Shown here one piece after another: positions 1 to 7,930 of a stretch of 26,413 nucleotides of DNA; the first letter of the stretch is position 1; each line of letters begins with the position of its first letter. Below the pieces are notes generated by a model. That model had not been told where the DNA came from. It saw only the letters and a list, made by a program, of their open reading frames with translations, and made no database searches. Source of the DNA: UBA4285 sp050944355 (lineage in GTDB: Bacteria; Bacillota; Clostridia; Lachnospirales; Lachnospiraceae); the NCBI GenBank assembly GCA_050944355.1, contig JBMNQX010000020.1:1-26413 (forward strand), in the 5' to 3' direction. The position numbers and the translations under genes were made by a program.

Positions 1-78
1 CTCAGTACGATTACATTGACCCAGGCGGCCGAGATATCTGAACTCTTGAAGGCCAACAATTTCCAGAAACTCAAATGA
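1..78 (+). CDS. C-terminal end of an unidentified protein (truncated by window)
   Basis: The first 78 bases read as one open frame of 25 codons ending in TGA at 76-78, with the C-terminus ISELLKANNFQKLK. The fragment looks like a helical protein tail and its codon use resembles the neighbours, but it is too short to assign to a family. It is followed by a T-rich stretch without a convincing GC-rich terminator stem. It could be a chance open frame, because only 26 codons are visible. Confidence 0.45.
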   Translation, partial: LSTITLTQAAEISELLKANNFQKLK

Positions 79-449
79 TTTGGATTTTTTTCTTTCTTTT
101 TCTTAGCTGTTTCTTCTGACATAATTATTCTTCCCTCTTTAATAAAACTGCAGCCTGACATTTAAAAAAAGCTCTTTCTTAAGGCTTTTAATCAGTCAGA
201 CACATAAAAAATTTCACTTTACGACAGGTTTAAAATTGTTTTTTCTGACAGTTTCTCTTATATGAATGCTGCCTCCTTTTCAATCAAGTCCAGTCATCAA
301 GTTTTCGGCAATTATCACAACCTGTTTCCAGGCACTTGGTATCTGATTACACGCATCACTATTTATCTATCGTCAGTCTAAAATGAAATCATTTTACAGT
401 AAAGAAATGAATTTGCTTTTTGCAAAACAAATTTGTCATGGTTGAAACC
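79..449. other. AT-rich intergenic region upstream of the first AraC gene
   Basis: No coding frame is supported here. The only structures seen are a weak, AU-rich stem (AAAAGC at 167-172 with GCTTTT at 184-189), which could serve the upstream gene as a poor terminator, and an AT-rich dyad at 410-433 (AATTTG / CAAATT arms around TTTTGCAAAA) just upstream of the promoter. The dyad may be an operator for the AraC gene; this is inference. Confidence 0.4.
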
Positions 450-458
450 TGATATAAT
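450..458 (+). promoter_or_regulatory. Extended -10 promoter of the AraC gene
   Basis: TGATATAAT fits an extended -10 element (TGnTATAAT). No good -35 lies at 17 bp; TTGTCA at 433-438 is only 14 bp away. Transcription would start near 465, so the ATG at 497 is a better start than the in-frame GTG at 464, which would sit at the transcription start itself. Confidence 0.5.
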
Positions 459-496
459 TTTTTGTGTCAAAAACAAATTCATGCTATAACAGTACT

Positions 497-1714
497 ATGA
501 ACATTGACGAAAGATTATCCCTGTTAGAAGAACTCCTGTCCTGCAATGGAAATATCTATTGCTGGACGTATGACAGCGACGGCCATCTTCTGCACACCAA
601 CTGCACAGAGCTGCTGTATGACGTCATCTTTGAGGTGTCCGGCTGTAAAAACTACATGCTCACCTATGGCAGGGAGAACACTCTGCCCCTGGTTCTCGGC
701 GCCGAGCTGGGCCTTATTTGGTGCGCCGCTTTTGAAAAGAAGGACAATGAAACAAAGTTCCATGTCATCGGACCGCTTCTCAATTCGGACGTCAGTTTTT
801 CGCGTATCAGAGACAGCATGCACAACAAAGGTCTGTCAGAAGATTTCATGCCGAATTTTGAGACGCTCATTCACCAGCTGCCCATCGTCACGGCTCCTTT
901 CTCGACGATGTACACGATCATGCTGCACTGCTGTATCACCGGTGAAAAAATCCCACAGGGAAAAATTCAATTTCAGGTTCCGGACAAAAACAGCATCTCC
1001 GGCACAGATGCTCATGCGTATCACACTAACCGTCAGCACACCTATGAAGCCGAAAGAGAAATGCTCGCTATGGTCCGGGAAGGAAATCTCAACTACCAGC
1101 CCGCCTTCGAAAAGAGCAAAAACTTAAGCAGCGGCGTGCGCGTCAGGACTGGCAGGCCCATTGAGCAGGGAGCAATCAGCGGCATTGTTTTCACCTCTCT
1201 CTGTGTCAGAGCCGCCATTGAAGGCGGTCTTTCACAGGAAAACGCCTATACCCTCGGCGACGACTATATTCAGCGCATGACTCAGTGCAAGACCATTCCC
1301 GAACTGTCCGCCACCATCGCTGAAATGTACGACAGCTTTGTGCAGCGTGTTCATCGTCTCCGCACCAACCTTGAAAACTCCAAGGCTGTTCTTGTCTGCT
1401 GCGACTACATTTCCATACATCTCGAAGATCCGATTACTTTGGAATCTCTGGCCGATCTTGTGGGATATGATGCCTACTATCTCTCAAGAAAATTCAAAAA
1501 AGAAACCGGCCTCAGTATCGGCAGCTATATCAAAAAGGCGAGAGTCGTAAAAGCTAAGGAATACCTTCTCACTTCAAGCGATTCAATCCAGGATATTGCC
1601 AAGCGCTTTCAGTTCTGCTCCTCCAGTTACTTCGCGAAAACTTTTCAGCAGTATACCGGCATGACTCCGCAGGAATTCCGCTCTCAAAAGCGGCCGGAGA
1701 AAAGTGACAAATAA
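497..1714 (+). CDS. AraC family transcriptional regulator (large N-terminal sensor domain)
   Basis: 405-residue protein. The last ~100 residues form a double helix-turn-helix AraC DNA-binding domain, with a first helix-turn-helix around ESLADLVGYDAYYLSRKFKK and a second around IQDIAKRFQFCSSSYFAKTF, ending in the signature GMTPQEFR. The first ~290 residues contain a sensor-like region with the motif FHVIGPLL, a layout common in large AraC regulators of Clostridia; its ligand is unknown. The in-frame GTG at 464 was rejected because it coincides with the predicted transcription start. The gene converges on the GH88 gene with only 6 bp between stop codons. Its position next to the lyase operon suggests, but does not prove, a role in sensing the same glycan. 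Confidence 0.85.
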   Translation: MNIDERLSLLEELLSCNGNIYCWTYDSDGHLLHTNCTELLYDVIFEVSGCKNYMLTYGRENTLPLVLGAELGLIWCAAFEKKDNETKFHVIGPLLNSDVSFSRIRDSMHNKGLSEDFMPNFETLIHQLPIVTAPFSTMYTIMLHCCITGEKIPQGKIQFQVPDKNSISGTDAHAYHTNRQHTYEAEREMLAMVREGNLNYQPAFEKSKNLSSGVRVRTGRPIEQGAISGIVFTSLCVRAAIEGGLSQENAYTLGDDYIQRMTQCKTIPELSATIAEMYDSFVQRVHRLRTNLENSKAVLVCCDYISIHLEDPITLESLADLVGYDAYYLSRKFKKETGLSIGSYIKKARVVKAKEYLLTSSDSIQDIAKRFQFCSSSYFAKTFQQYTGMTPQEFRSQKRPEKSDK

Positions 1715-1720
1715 TTTCTT

Positions 1721-2869
1721 TCACCACACCGCGGGTTCCTGCAGCATCGTGCGGATCACGGCTTCGGTGTAGAAGTAATCACCGACAATAATCGGCAGAT
1801 GGGCAAGACGGTCATCGTGATACATGGTTCTCCCTTCGTTCAGCACTCCGTCGACATCCGGATTCGTATTCACGAAATGCTCTTCCAGATATGTAAGAAT
1901 CTTCCACGCCGCGTCTTCATATATTCTCTTTTCAAGTTCCGGCACGCCTGAAGCCAGATCAATCAGTCCGCAGGCGATGATGGCGCCGGCATTGCTGTCA
2001 ATCTTAACCGGTTCTTCCGGCGCCCGGAAGTCAGCCAGCGGCAGCAGATCGCTGGCATTGAGCGCCGCTATGCAATAGTTTGCTGATCTTTTTGCAATAT
2101 CAAGATACCGTGGATCCCCGGTGTGCCTGTACGCAGCAGAAAATCCGTAAAGGCACCATCCCTGCCCTCTGCTCCAGGAGGAACCTTCGCCGTATCCCTG
2201 TCCGCCGAGCGTCTTGAGAAAGGTTCCTGTCGCGGGATCAAACTGCGCAATGTGCGGGCAGCTCCCGTCTTCTCTCACCAGAAATTCTGCCGTCGTGTCC
2301 GCGTGCTTTTTGGCAATCTCTGCGTATTTTTCATTTCCTGTCACCTCAGATGTGCGGAATAAAAGCGAGAGGTTCATCATACAGTCGATTATGGCGAGAC
2401 CTTCCGCATCGTCCGCAAACGGTGTCTTGTTCCACGCCCGGATATAACCGCCTGCTTTGTGAAACCTTGCGGCAAGCAGATCCGCTGCCTGTATCCAGAC
2501 AGCCCGCGCTTCCTCATCCTTTGTCATGATGTCCTGTGCAAAGGCAGAGAGAAGAAACATAAAGCCGATATCATGGTCCAGTTTTTCCGGGTGATCAAGC
2601 GCCTTGAACAGGCGGGCGTCTGCGCTCATGGCCGCTTTTTTGAAGCACTCCTCAGAAGAGGCATGATATGCCTGCCACAGAATCCCGGGCCAGAATCCGT
2701 TCGTCCACCAGCAGATGCCGCCCGGCATGATAAGATCCTGATATCTCCCGTGAACCGGGATAAAAGGAATCTTTTCTCCTGTTCTCTCACATTCCGCGCG
2801 GAGCTTGGGAAGAAGCTTCACCCATGCTTCTTCGCCCCATTTTTTCAGCCTTTCCTCCGATTTACGCAT
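1721..2869 (-). CDS. Family 88 glycoside hydrolase, unsaturated glucuronyl hydrolase
   Basis: 382 residues, the normal length for GH88. These enzymes remove the 4,5-unsaturated uronic acid left at the non-reducing end of oligosaccharides after a polysaccharide lyase has cut. The two catalytic aspartates of the family are recognisable at D100 (in HDIGF) and D162 (in IIDCMMN), 62 residues apart, against 61 (D88/D149) in the Bacillus GL1 enzyme. REDGS (199-203) and SWSRGQGW (231-238) are further family motifs. There is no signal peptide, so action is cytosolic. It is the last gene of a three-gene leftward operon. A ribosome binding site AAAGGAG precedes the ATG, and the lyase stop codon is 6 bp upstream. 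Substrate (hyaluronan-, chondroitin- or bacterial-polysaccharide-derived) cannot be told from sequence. Confidence 0.9.
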   Translation of the reverse strand: MRKSEERLKKWGEEAWVKLLPKLRAECERTGEKIPFIPVHGRYQDLIMPGGICWWTNGFWPGILWQAYHASSEECFKKAAMSADARLFKALDHPEKLDHDIGFMFLLSAFAQDIMTKDEEARAVWIQAADLLAARFHKAGGYIRAWNKTPFADDAEGLAIIDCMMNLSLLFRTSEVTGNEKYAEIAKKHADTTAEFLVREDGSCPHIAQFDPATGTFLKTLGGQGYGEGSSWSRGQGWCLYGFSAAYRHTGDPRYLDIAKRSANYCIAALNASDLLPLADFRAPEEPVKIDSNAGAIIACGLIDLASGVPELEKRIYEDAAWKILTYLEEHFVNTNPDVDGVLNEGRTMYHDDRLAHLPIIVGDYFYTEAVIRTMLQEPAVW

Positions 2870-2875
2870 TTCCGT

Positions 2876-5128
2876 TCACTCCTTTTTCCTGACACTCCAC
2901 GTTTTGCCTCCTTCTCTGACTGCAAGAATCATGCTTCTGCCATCCATGTCATCTGTGCTGACTGTAATTGAAAACGGGTCCATGCTCTTTACCTGAATAT
3001 TCGGATCCTTTTCCAGGACTGTTTCCGCATTAAAATCAAATGTGAGATCCAGGTTGTGTGTCTCTTTGGTAGGATCAGAAACCGCGATTCTCACTATGCC
3101 ATCCTTCTCTTTTATCAGAAGACAGGCCTGTCCGCTGCAGGTGACGCCGAACGCGGATTTCGTCTCCGCAGCGAAAAAGTTGATCCCGAGCACATTGTCC
3201 TTCCTGTCAAATGCCGCGTGCACCGCACCGGTATGTGCCAGAATCACAGCGTCCGGATTCTCTCTGTATTTTCGTGTGTCATCAAGAGATTTCGCCGGTA
3301 AAACGATGTACGCATATCCTGCATTCTTCGGCCTGATACCATGGTCGAGAAGGGCAAGCGCGAACGTGCGCGTCACTTCGTTTTTGGATGTATCCTGATA
3401 CCATTTGCCGCTGTGTTCGTATTTTTCTGCTTTCAGATTGCCACCTTCCGGGAGGAGAATTCCGATATCGTCCGCGTAAATCAGATCCTTTTCGACCGTC
3501 ACCGAATCATCGGGCTTTATCATTCTGTTCATGAGAACAGTCTCGACGGAATCTTCCGAGGTATCCGAGATGTCCGATCCGGCACAGAGAACGGCGTCAC
3601 CGAAGAAGAACCATGATTTTTTCACGTGAAGCGTTCTCGTCTTGTCCTTTCCCTGCCCGGCATATTCCATGCCGGCTATTCCAAAGGCGTCGAGCGCCGC
3701 GCCGCCGGAAAAGGCATACGGATTTCTGCTTTCCGGGAGATACCAGTTGTAGAGCGGTGACTCTCTCCGATCCGGGTCGCGGTCAACCGTGATTCCCGGC
3801 AGGCGCATCGGGTCCACAGCCGCATGATACCCGTCCGCGTAGCTGCCGCCGTCTTTTGTGTAAATCCACATGGCGCCGTCCGAAACATGCCACAGTGTTT
3901 TTCCATCCGGCCCGAGATGCTCATATGCGGAAATGTTTTTCGAAAACATCGACACGCCGCATGAAAAATCACGTCCGACGTACACCGCTTTGTTCATGAC
4001 GCCGAAGTTGTAAAATTTTGACTCTGCACCCGATGCCGGCACAGCATCCTTCTTAAGATCATTGACGACTTCTTCAAGAGACGGCTGCACATAGTACTCG
4101 CCGCCCGCCGACAAATCCTCAAAAAGAGCAAGCACATCTTCCTCTTCCGGCATCCACCGGGCAAGATACCCTTCAAGCTCGGTCCTGTGGTCTCTTGAAA
4201 AAGAGGCCGCAAGATAGCAGACCGCGCGCATCACAACACGGCCCGCATAGGTATCCTCCGTGATGAACCGGCTCATTTCCCGCCCTCTCGCGAGATCCAT
4301 CAGATGTCCTCTGTAGATCAGCGGCGCATAGGCGTTCTGCACCGCCCACACCAGGAAGTTTTCCGTTTTCCCGTCGAGAAAATGAATCTCTGTATCCCGG
4401 AAAGCATAGATCAGGCTGGCCGACGTCATGATAAGATGCCTGCCGTATCCGCCTGTGTAAGCGAAGAAATAGTGCTGAATAAATGAGCCGTCCGGATAGA
4501 AGCCGTCATCCCAGATCTTTCCCAGACCCGGAACGGCAAAAGAATGGCTGAACCGGAAAATGCCGTGAAAACGGTTCACCGCCTGTTCAATCAGTTCCGG
4601 ATCTTCGCGGAGAATGCCGGTAAGCACAAGTGTCTGGCACTTCCAGCACAGATTTGCCCCGGTTTCTTCTCTTCCCCTTGACGTCTTTTTGTAGGCGTCC
4701 TGAAAATGCAGAATCACATCCGTCCATTTTCTGATGGTCTGTTCCCTGTCCGGGAGAACGTCATAGAGCAGGAAGAGCGTATCGAGCGCGCGGTGCGGGA
4801 TGCCGATTTCCACATCCCACCAGTTCATATCTTCCTTTTCGTACAGAAAAGGCCCATATTCTGTGTCATACAGTTCTTCCAGACGATTGAGGAGAAAGCA
4901 TTTTTCATCTTCATCGTGAAAGGTTCTGCTCCCTTTAATGGCCCACCGGTTCGCTCTGGCCCGAAGTTCTGTGAACGGACTGTCGAACGGGACATATTCC
5001 TCATTTCCCATCCCGTCTGCAATGATGTCGAGAGAGTGCAGAATTTCCCTGCCATACGGTGTATCCGGATTCCAACTGTTCCCGAGAAGAAAAGTCTGCC
5101 AGGCTTTTCTCAGTGCTTGAAAGTTCAT
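2876..5128 (-). CDS. Polysaccharide lyase family 8 (hyaluronate/chondroitin/xanthan lyase type), no signal peptide
   Basis: 750 residues, the size of the PL8 catalytic core. PL8 enzymes cleave uronic-acid polysaccharides by beta-elimination. The aromatic patch NWW is at 102-104, and the catalytic set is N159 (GAN), H219, Y228 (AYTGGYG; H to Y spacing of 9 as in the pneumococcal enzyme) and R281/R283 (ARGREMSR). The central beta-sandwich signature follows (SKFYN, then an MNK...RDFSCGVSMF block), and later RLPG and WFFFGD. A start 24 nt upstream is possible, but the ATG at 5128 has AGGAGG 6-7 nt before it and forms a 4-bp ATGA overlap with the preceding stop, indicating translational coupling. 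The N-terminus is hydrophilic with no secretion signal, which is unusual because most studied PL8 lyases are exported. It probably acts on imported oligosaccharides. Confidence 0.92.
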   Translation of the reverse strand: MNFQALRKAWQTFLLGNSWNPDTPYGREILHSLDIIADGMGNEEYVPFDSPFTELRARANRWAIKGSRTFHDEDEKCFLLNRLEELYDTEYGPFLYEKEDMNWWDVEIGIPHRALDTLFLLYDVLPDREQTIRKWTDVILHFQDAYKKTSRGREETGANLCWKCQTLVLTGILREDPELIEQAVNRFHGIFRFSHSFAVPGLGKIWDDGFYPDGSFIQHYFFAYTGGYGRHLIMTSASLIYAFRDTEIHFLDGKTENFLVWAVQNAYAPLIYRGHLMDLARGREMSRFITEDTYAGRVVMRAVCYLAASFSRDHRTELEGYLARWMPEEEDVLALFEDLSAGGEYYVQPSLEEVVNDLKKDAVPASGAESKFYNFGVMNKAVYVGRDFSCGVSMFSKNISAYEHLGPDGKTLWHVSDGAMWIYTKDGGSYADGYHAAVDPMRLPGITVDRDPDRRESPLYNWYLPESRNPYAFSGGAALDAFGIAGMEYAGQGKDKTRTLHVKKSWFFFGDAVLCAGSDISDTSEDSVETVLMNRMIKPDDSVTVEKDLIYADDIGILLPEGGNLKAEKYEHSGKWYQDTSKNEVTRTFALALLDHGIRPKNAGYAYIVLPAKSLDDTRKYRENPDAVILAHTGAVHAAFDRKDNVLGINFFAAETKSAFGVTCSGQACLLIKEKDGIVRIAVSDPTKETHNLDLTFDFNAETVLEKDPNIQVKSMDPFSITVSTDDMDGRSMILAVREGGKTWSVRKKE

Positions 5129-5916
5129 TCGCTTCCTCCTGTGTGTCCCCAAACTTCAATCTGCGTCAGCGCCGGGAACGGACTGTCGTCGTCTGCCTTG
5201 ACAAGATGAGCGAGAGTTATTTCCGAAGTCTTCCGCGGCGCAATCGGAAAATGCTGCGGTTTCTCTGTTTTCTCAAGGCTAAATGTCTCTCTGCTTCCGT
5301 CTGAAAAGACGGCGTCCGCACTCACCCAGTGGCTGTCATGCGGATAATCCGCGCGCAGCGTGAGAACAATTTCTTCCGCGATGACTTCTGTCCCGAAATC
5401 GATCGTAAGAGCGGCATTCGGATTCTTGTCGATCCCCCAGCTCTGATACGGCCAGGGATAGTGCCCCCTGGAGGCCCGGATCCCATCTATCGCGTTTCTG
5501 GCTGCAAAGAGCGCTTCGTCTCTTGTCACGGCCGACGCCTTTGCGTGAGGATACATACCGGTCCCGCCGCTCTGATCATAGGGATTCAAAGCCAGATTGC
5601 GCGCTGCCTTCACTTGCTCTGCCGCCGCGGGCGCCGCTTCCAGATAATGCATCTTTCCGGAAAAAGCTCTGGGATTGTATGAAATTCTTGCCTTTATTCC
5701 AAACGGAGTGGCAAATACCGCTTTTTCGCGGATATACACGATTGCGGGCGCCATCGTGTCCTCAAAACGCATGGTATACCATCCGGGTTTATCGACCAGC
5801 AGCACGATCTGGTCGCCCTTCCGGTAAGAACCGGGATAGACCGCAAAGATCTCATTTCCCTGTTCGAAAAGCTTTACGTTCTGATGGCGGTCCCGCACAA
5901 AAAGTTTCAATGGCAT
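5125..5916 (-). CDS. Discoidin-like (F5/8 type C-like) jelly-roll protein of a lyase operon, function unknown
   Basis: 263 residues. The first ~100 residues form a small beta-rich region (VYPGSYRKGDQIVL, PGWYTMRFED). Residues ~107-260 resemble a discoidin / carbohydrate-binding jelly roll: it opens with NLALNPYD, then YPHAKAS, RNAIDG, SWGID, LTIDFG, LRADYPHDSHW and FSDGS. No catalytic residues can be named and there is no signal peptide or membrane segment. It is the first gene of the leftward operon and overlaps the PL8 lyase by 4 bp, so the two are probably made in fixed ratio. It may bind the oligosaccharide for the lyase or hydrolase inside the cell, or be an unrecognised enzyme. The domain call is moderately sure; the role is inference. 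Confidence 0.75.
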   Translation of the reverse strand: MPLKLFVRDRHQNVKLFEQGNEIFAVYPGSYRKGDQIVLLVDKPGWYTMRFEDTMAPAIVYIREKAVFATPFGIKARISYNPRAFSGKMHYLEAAPAAAEQVKAARNLALNPYDQSGGTGMYPHAKASAVTRDEALFAARNAIDGIRASRGHYPWPYQSWGIDKNPNAALTIDFGTEVIAEEIVLTLRADYPHDSHWVSADAVFSDGSRETFSLEKTEKPQHFPIAPRKTSEITLAHLVKADDDSPFPALTQIEVWGHTGGSE

Positions 5917-5982
5917 TGTTCACCGACCTCCTGTTTTCTGTTTCAATTCTAGCAAAAGGGGATAATCTGCGTTAGAATTAAA

Positions 5983-5998
5983 ATGCTAAATATAGCAT
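5983..5998. promoter_or_regulatory. Inverted repeat between divergent lyase operon and AraC gene
   Basis: ATGCTA-AATA-TAGCAT is a perfect 6-bp inverted repeat, with a further half-site ATGCT at 6002-6006. It lies in the 109-bp divergent gap, close to the AraC ribosome binding site. It is a candidate operator for the neighbouring AraC protein; this is inference from position and symmetry. Confidence 0.4.
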
Positions 5999-6025
5999 TA
6001 TTATGCTTTCCAGGAGAAATAAGTC

Positions 6026-7219
6026 ATGAGAAATGATCTGGAACTCGCGCTGCGTTTTATCCGAAACGATCTCGGCCTCACCGCATTTGCGTTCGGAGGC
6101 TCTTCAGAAGTGCTTGAAGCGTACTCACGCGAATACTGCTTCTCGGAAAAAATCCAGCCGCGTCTCACGCCGGAGGGCCTTGCTGATGCTCTCTCTTCCC
6201 TTCGTGAGAACACTTTTGCCGAATTCAGAGATGAGCTTGGAATCAGCATCATTGTATTCTCTTATGATGATCTCCCTGTCATCATCGGCCCGTATACCGA
6301 AGAGTCCTGGCATGACAGAAAGCGGCATGAAGTTCTGGCTGCGGCAGGACTGCCGGGGAGCTTATTCACACCTTACAAAAACTATTTCTGCCGCTTTCTG
6401 CAGATCAGCACGCAGGAGGTAAAGAACACTTCCTTCGCCGCGCTTCGCGCCGTAAATCCGAAATGCCCGGAATATGGCTTTCTGCAGATCACAGATTCAC
6501 CCGGGGCCCGCGGCAGGCAAAAAGTTTCAGAAGAACCTCAGGAAAATGAGGCCTATCAAAAAACTTATATGGAAGAAGACGCATTTGTCAGGGCTGTCTC
6601 AGAAGGGAAAACAGATGATGCTCTCCGGGCGTATGCCAGAATGTCGGCACTGCCTCACAGTTCTGTTTTTGCCAGTCGGTCACTGGCTTCCGATATTTCC
6701 TCTGCCGCTATTATCAGAACACTGCTGCGGCGGGCTGCCTACGAGGGAGGCGCCGCACCGGTCACCGTCGACGCCGTTTCCTTATCCTATGCGCAGAAAT
6801 CCATGGCAGCTTCCTCAAGCGAAACCCTCCACCGCATGATTCCGGAGATGATACGCGAATTCTCTGAAATGGCAGCGCACGCGAGGAGTCTTTCCTGCAG
6901 CCGCCCGATTAAAAAGGTCATCTCATACATGGAACTCCATCCGTCCGCACCGCTTGACAGAGAAAAACTGGCGGCGGAATCCGGGCTCGGCGTGAGCCGC
7001 CTGTCACACCGGTTCAAAGAAGAGACCGGAAAAACCATGACAGAGTATCTCACATCCATCCGCTGCCGGATCGCGATGGATCTTCTCACGGGCACAGACC
7101 TGTCGATACAGGAAATCAGTGCTCATGTGGGATACGACGACGCAAACTATTTTTCCAGAATATTCCGAAAAGAAACAGGCTCCTCGCCCAAAGAGGCAAG
7201 GAGCCGTCAAGACAAATGA
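6026..7219 (+). CDS. AraC family transcriptional regulator, divergent from lyase operon
   Basis: 397 residues. The C-terminal ~100 residues are an AraC DNA-binding domain: the first helix-turn-helix is at REKLAAESGLGVSRLSHRF, the second at IQEISAHVGYDDANYFSRIF, ending GSSPKEAR. The long N-terminal part contains a sensor-like region around IIVFSYDDLPVIIGPY and recalls the layout of the other large AraC protein in this window (497-1714), so the two may be distant paralogues. The start has AGGAGA 8 nt upstream. Divergent orientation from the discoidin-like / PL8 / GH88 operon makes it the likely activator of that operon. The effector is probably a lyase-derived sugar, but nothing in the sequence identifies it. 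Confidence 0.87.
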   Translation: MRNDLELALRFIRNDLGLTAFAFGGSSEVLEAYSREYCFSEKIQPRLTPEGLADALSSLRENTFAEFRDELGISIIVFSYDDLPVIIGPYTEESWHDRKRHEVLAAAGLPGSLFTPYKNYFCRFLQISTQEVKNTSFAALRAVNPKCPEYGFLQITDSPGARGRQKVSEEPQENEAYQKTYMEEDAFVRAVSEGKTDDALRAYARMSALPHSSVFASRSLASDISSAAIIRTLLRRAAYEGGAAPVTVDAVSLSYAQKSMAASSSETLHRMIPEMIREFSEMAAHARSLSCSRPIKKVISYMELHPSAPLDREKLAAESGLGVSRLSHRFKEETGKTMTEYLTSIRCRIAMDLLTGTDLSIQEISAHVGYDDANYFSRIFRKETGSSPKEARSRQDK

Positions 7220-7229
7220 TATTAAAAAA

Positions 7230-7249
7230 GGAGGCCGTCATCGGTCTCC
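7230..7249 (-). terminator. Factor-independent terminator of the flavodoxin gene
   Basis: Reading leftward, an 8-bp stem (GGAGACCG / CGGCCTCC, one G-T pair) with a 4-nt loop is followed by six T. It lies 8 bp beyond the flavodoxin stop codon. The AraC stop at 7219 is also close, so the stem may serve both strands, but the T-run supports the leftward direction. Confidence 0.75.
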
Positions 7250-7257
7250 TCAGCCTT

Positions 7258-7776
7258 TCAAATCTGTGCCTTTACCCAGTCGGAAACTTCCTGTTCACTG
7301 TGCGGAGCGTCCGCGCCGTGAATGGCAAGCGCCCCACCGAACGCAGGATTTCCTTTCAGATGTTTCTTCAGATCTCTTACGCAGCTTCCCAGTCCACTTC
7401 CTTCGTGAGTCACGACAAACATCACCTTTTTGCCTGTAAAATCGAGCCGGTCTGTCAGGGAATAGATTGCCATAGGGTAAATTCCCCACCAGCACGGACC
7501 GCAGATGAAGATATTTTTATAGGCAGAAATATCATCCAGATATTTCCTGAGTTCCGGGCGGGCCTTTGCGCGCAGTTCTTCTTTCGCTTCTTCAATACAG
7601 GTCATATAAGACGGGGAATATTCCTTTACCGTCTGAACCTCAAACAAATCTCCTCCGACGGCTTTCCGGATGAATTCCGCGGCATATTCCGTGTTGCCTT
7701 TTTGAAGATTTCTGACACTTCCGTTCACATAATTTTCTCCCCTGCGGGAATAATAAATAATCAGATTCTCAGCCAT
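7258..7776 (-). CDS. Flavodoxin family protein
   Basis: 172 residues with a flavodoxin fold. It opens with LIIYYSRRGENY, the FMN phosphate loop region of the Flavodoxin_4 type. Near residues 90-108 is FICGPCWWGIYPMAIYSL, the isoalloxazine-contacting loop of that family (usually P-x-W-W-G-x-x-P), and THEGSGLGS follows. It is a soluble FMN electron carrier or small reductase; the partner is unknown. The start has GAGGAG 7 nt upstream. It is divergent from a LysR gene, with a dyad between them, so it is probably the target of that regulator. The function within redox or stress metabolism is not shown by the sequence. Confidence 0.85.
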   Translation of the reverse strand: MAENLIIYYSRRGENYVNGSVRNLQKGNTEYAAEFIRKAVGGDLFEVQTVKEYSPSYMTCIEEAKEELRAKARPELRKYLDDISAYKNIFICGPCWWGIYPMAIYSLTDRLDFTGKKVMFVVTHEGSGLGSCVRDLKKHLKGNPAFGGALAIHGADAPHSEQEVSDWVKAQI

Positions 7777-7865
7777 TGGTAATCTCCTCTTCCGTTTCTT
7801 TTGTTTCGTCTGAAACCGTATGTCTCTTCACAGTTGTATAGTACCGCCTGTAAATCATATTTTCT

Positions 7866-7882
7866 AATCGTAATATTCGATT
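7866..7882. promoter_or_regulatory. LysR-type operator candidate with overlapping -10 of the LysR gene
   Basis: AATCG-N7-CGATT is a perfect 5-bp inverted repeat that fits the T-N11-A LysR box when the flanking T/A is included. TATAAT at 7883-7888 directly abuts it and would be the -10 of the rightward LysR gene. The layout fits autorepression together with control of the divergent flavodoxin. Confidence 0.5.
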
Positions 7883-7930
7883 TATAATAGGATTATTAAA
7901 TAAGATGAAAACAATACGGAAGTGCCTGAC

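Noticed and set aside
464..496. GTG start at 464 for the first AraC gene
   Set aside because: It lies at the predicted transcription start of the extended -10 at 450-458 and has no ribosome binding site.
5129..5152. Upstream ATG at 5152 for the PL8 lyase
   Set aside because: The ATG at 5128 has AGGAGG at good spacing and makes an ATGA overlap with the upstream stop; the earlier ATG would include the ribosome binding site in the coding sequence.
7178..7205. Terminator formed by GGCTCCT / AGGAGCC at the end of the AraC gene
   Set aside because: The stem is perfect but inside the coding region with no T-run after it; the hairpin at 7230-7249 is the better terminator.
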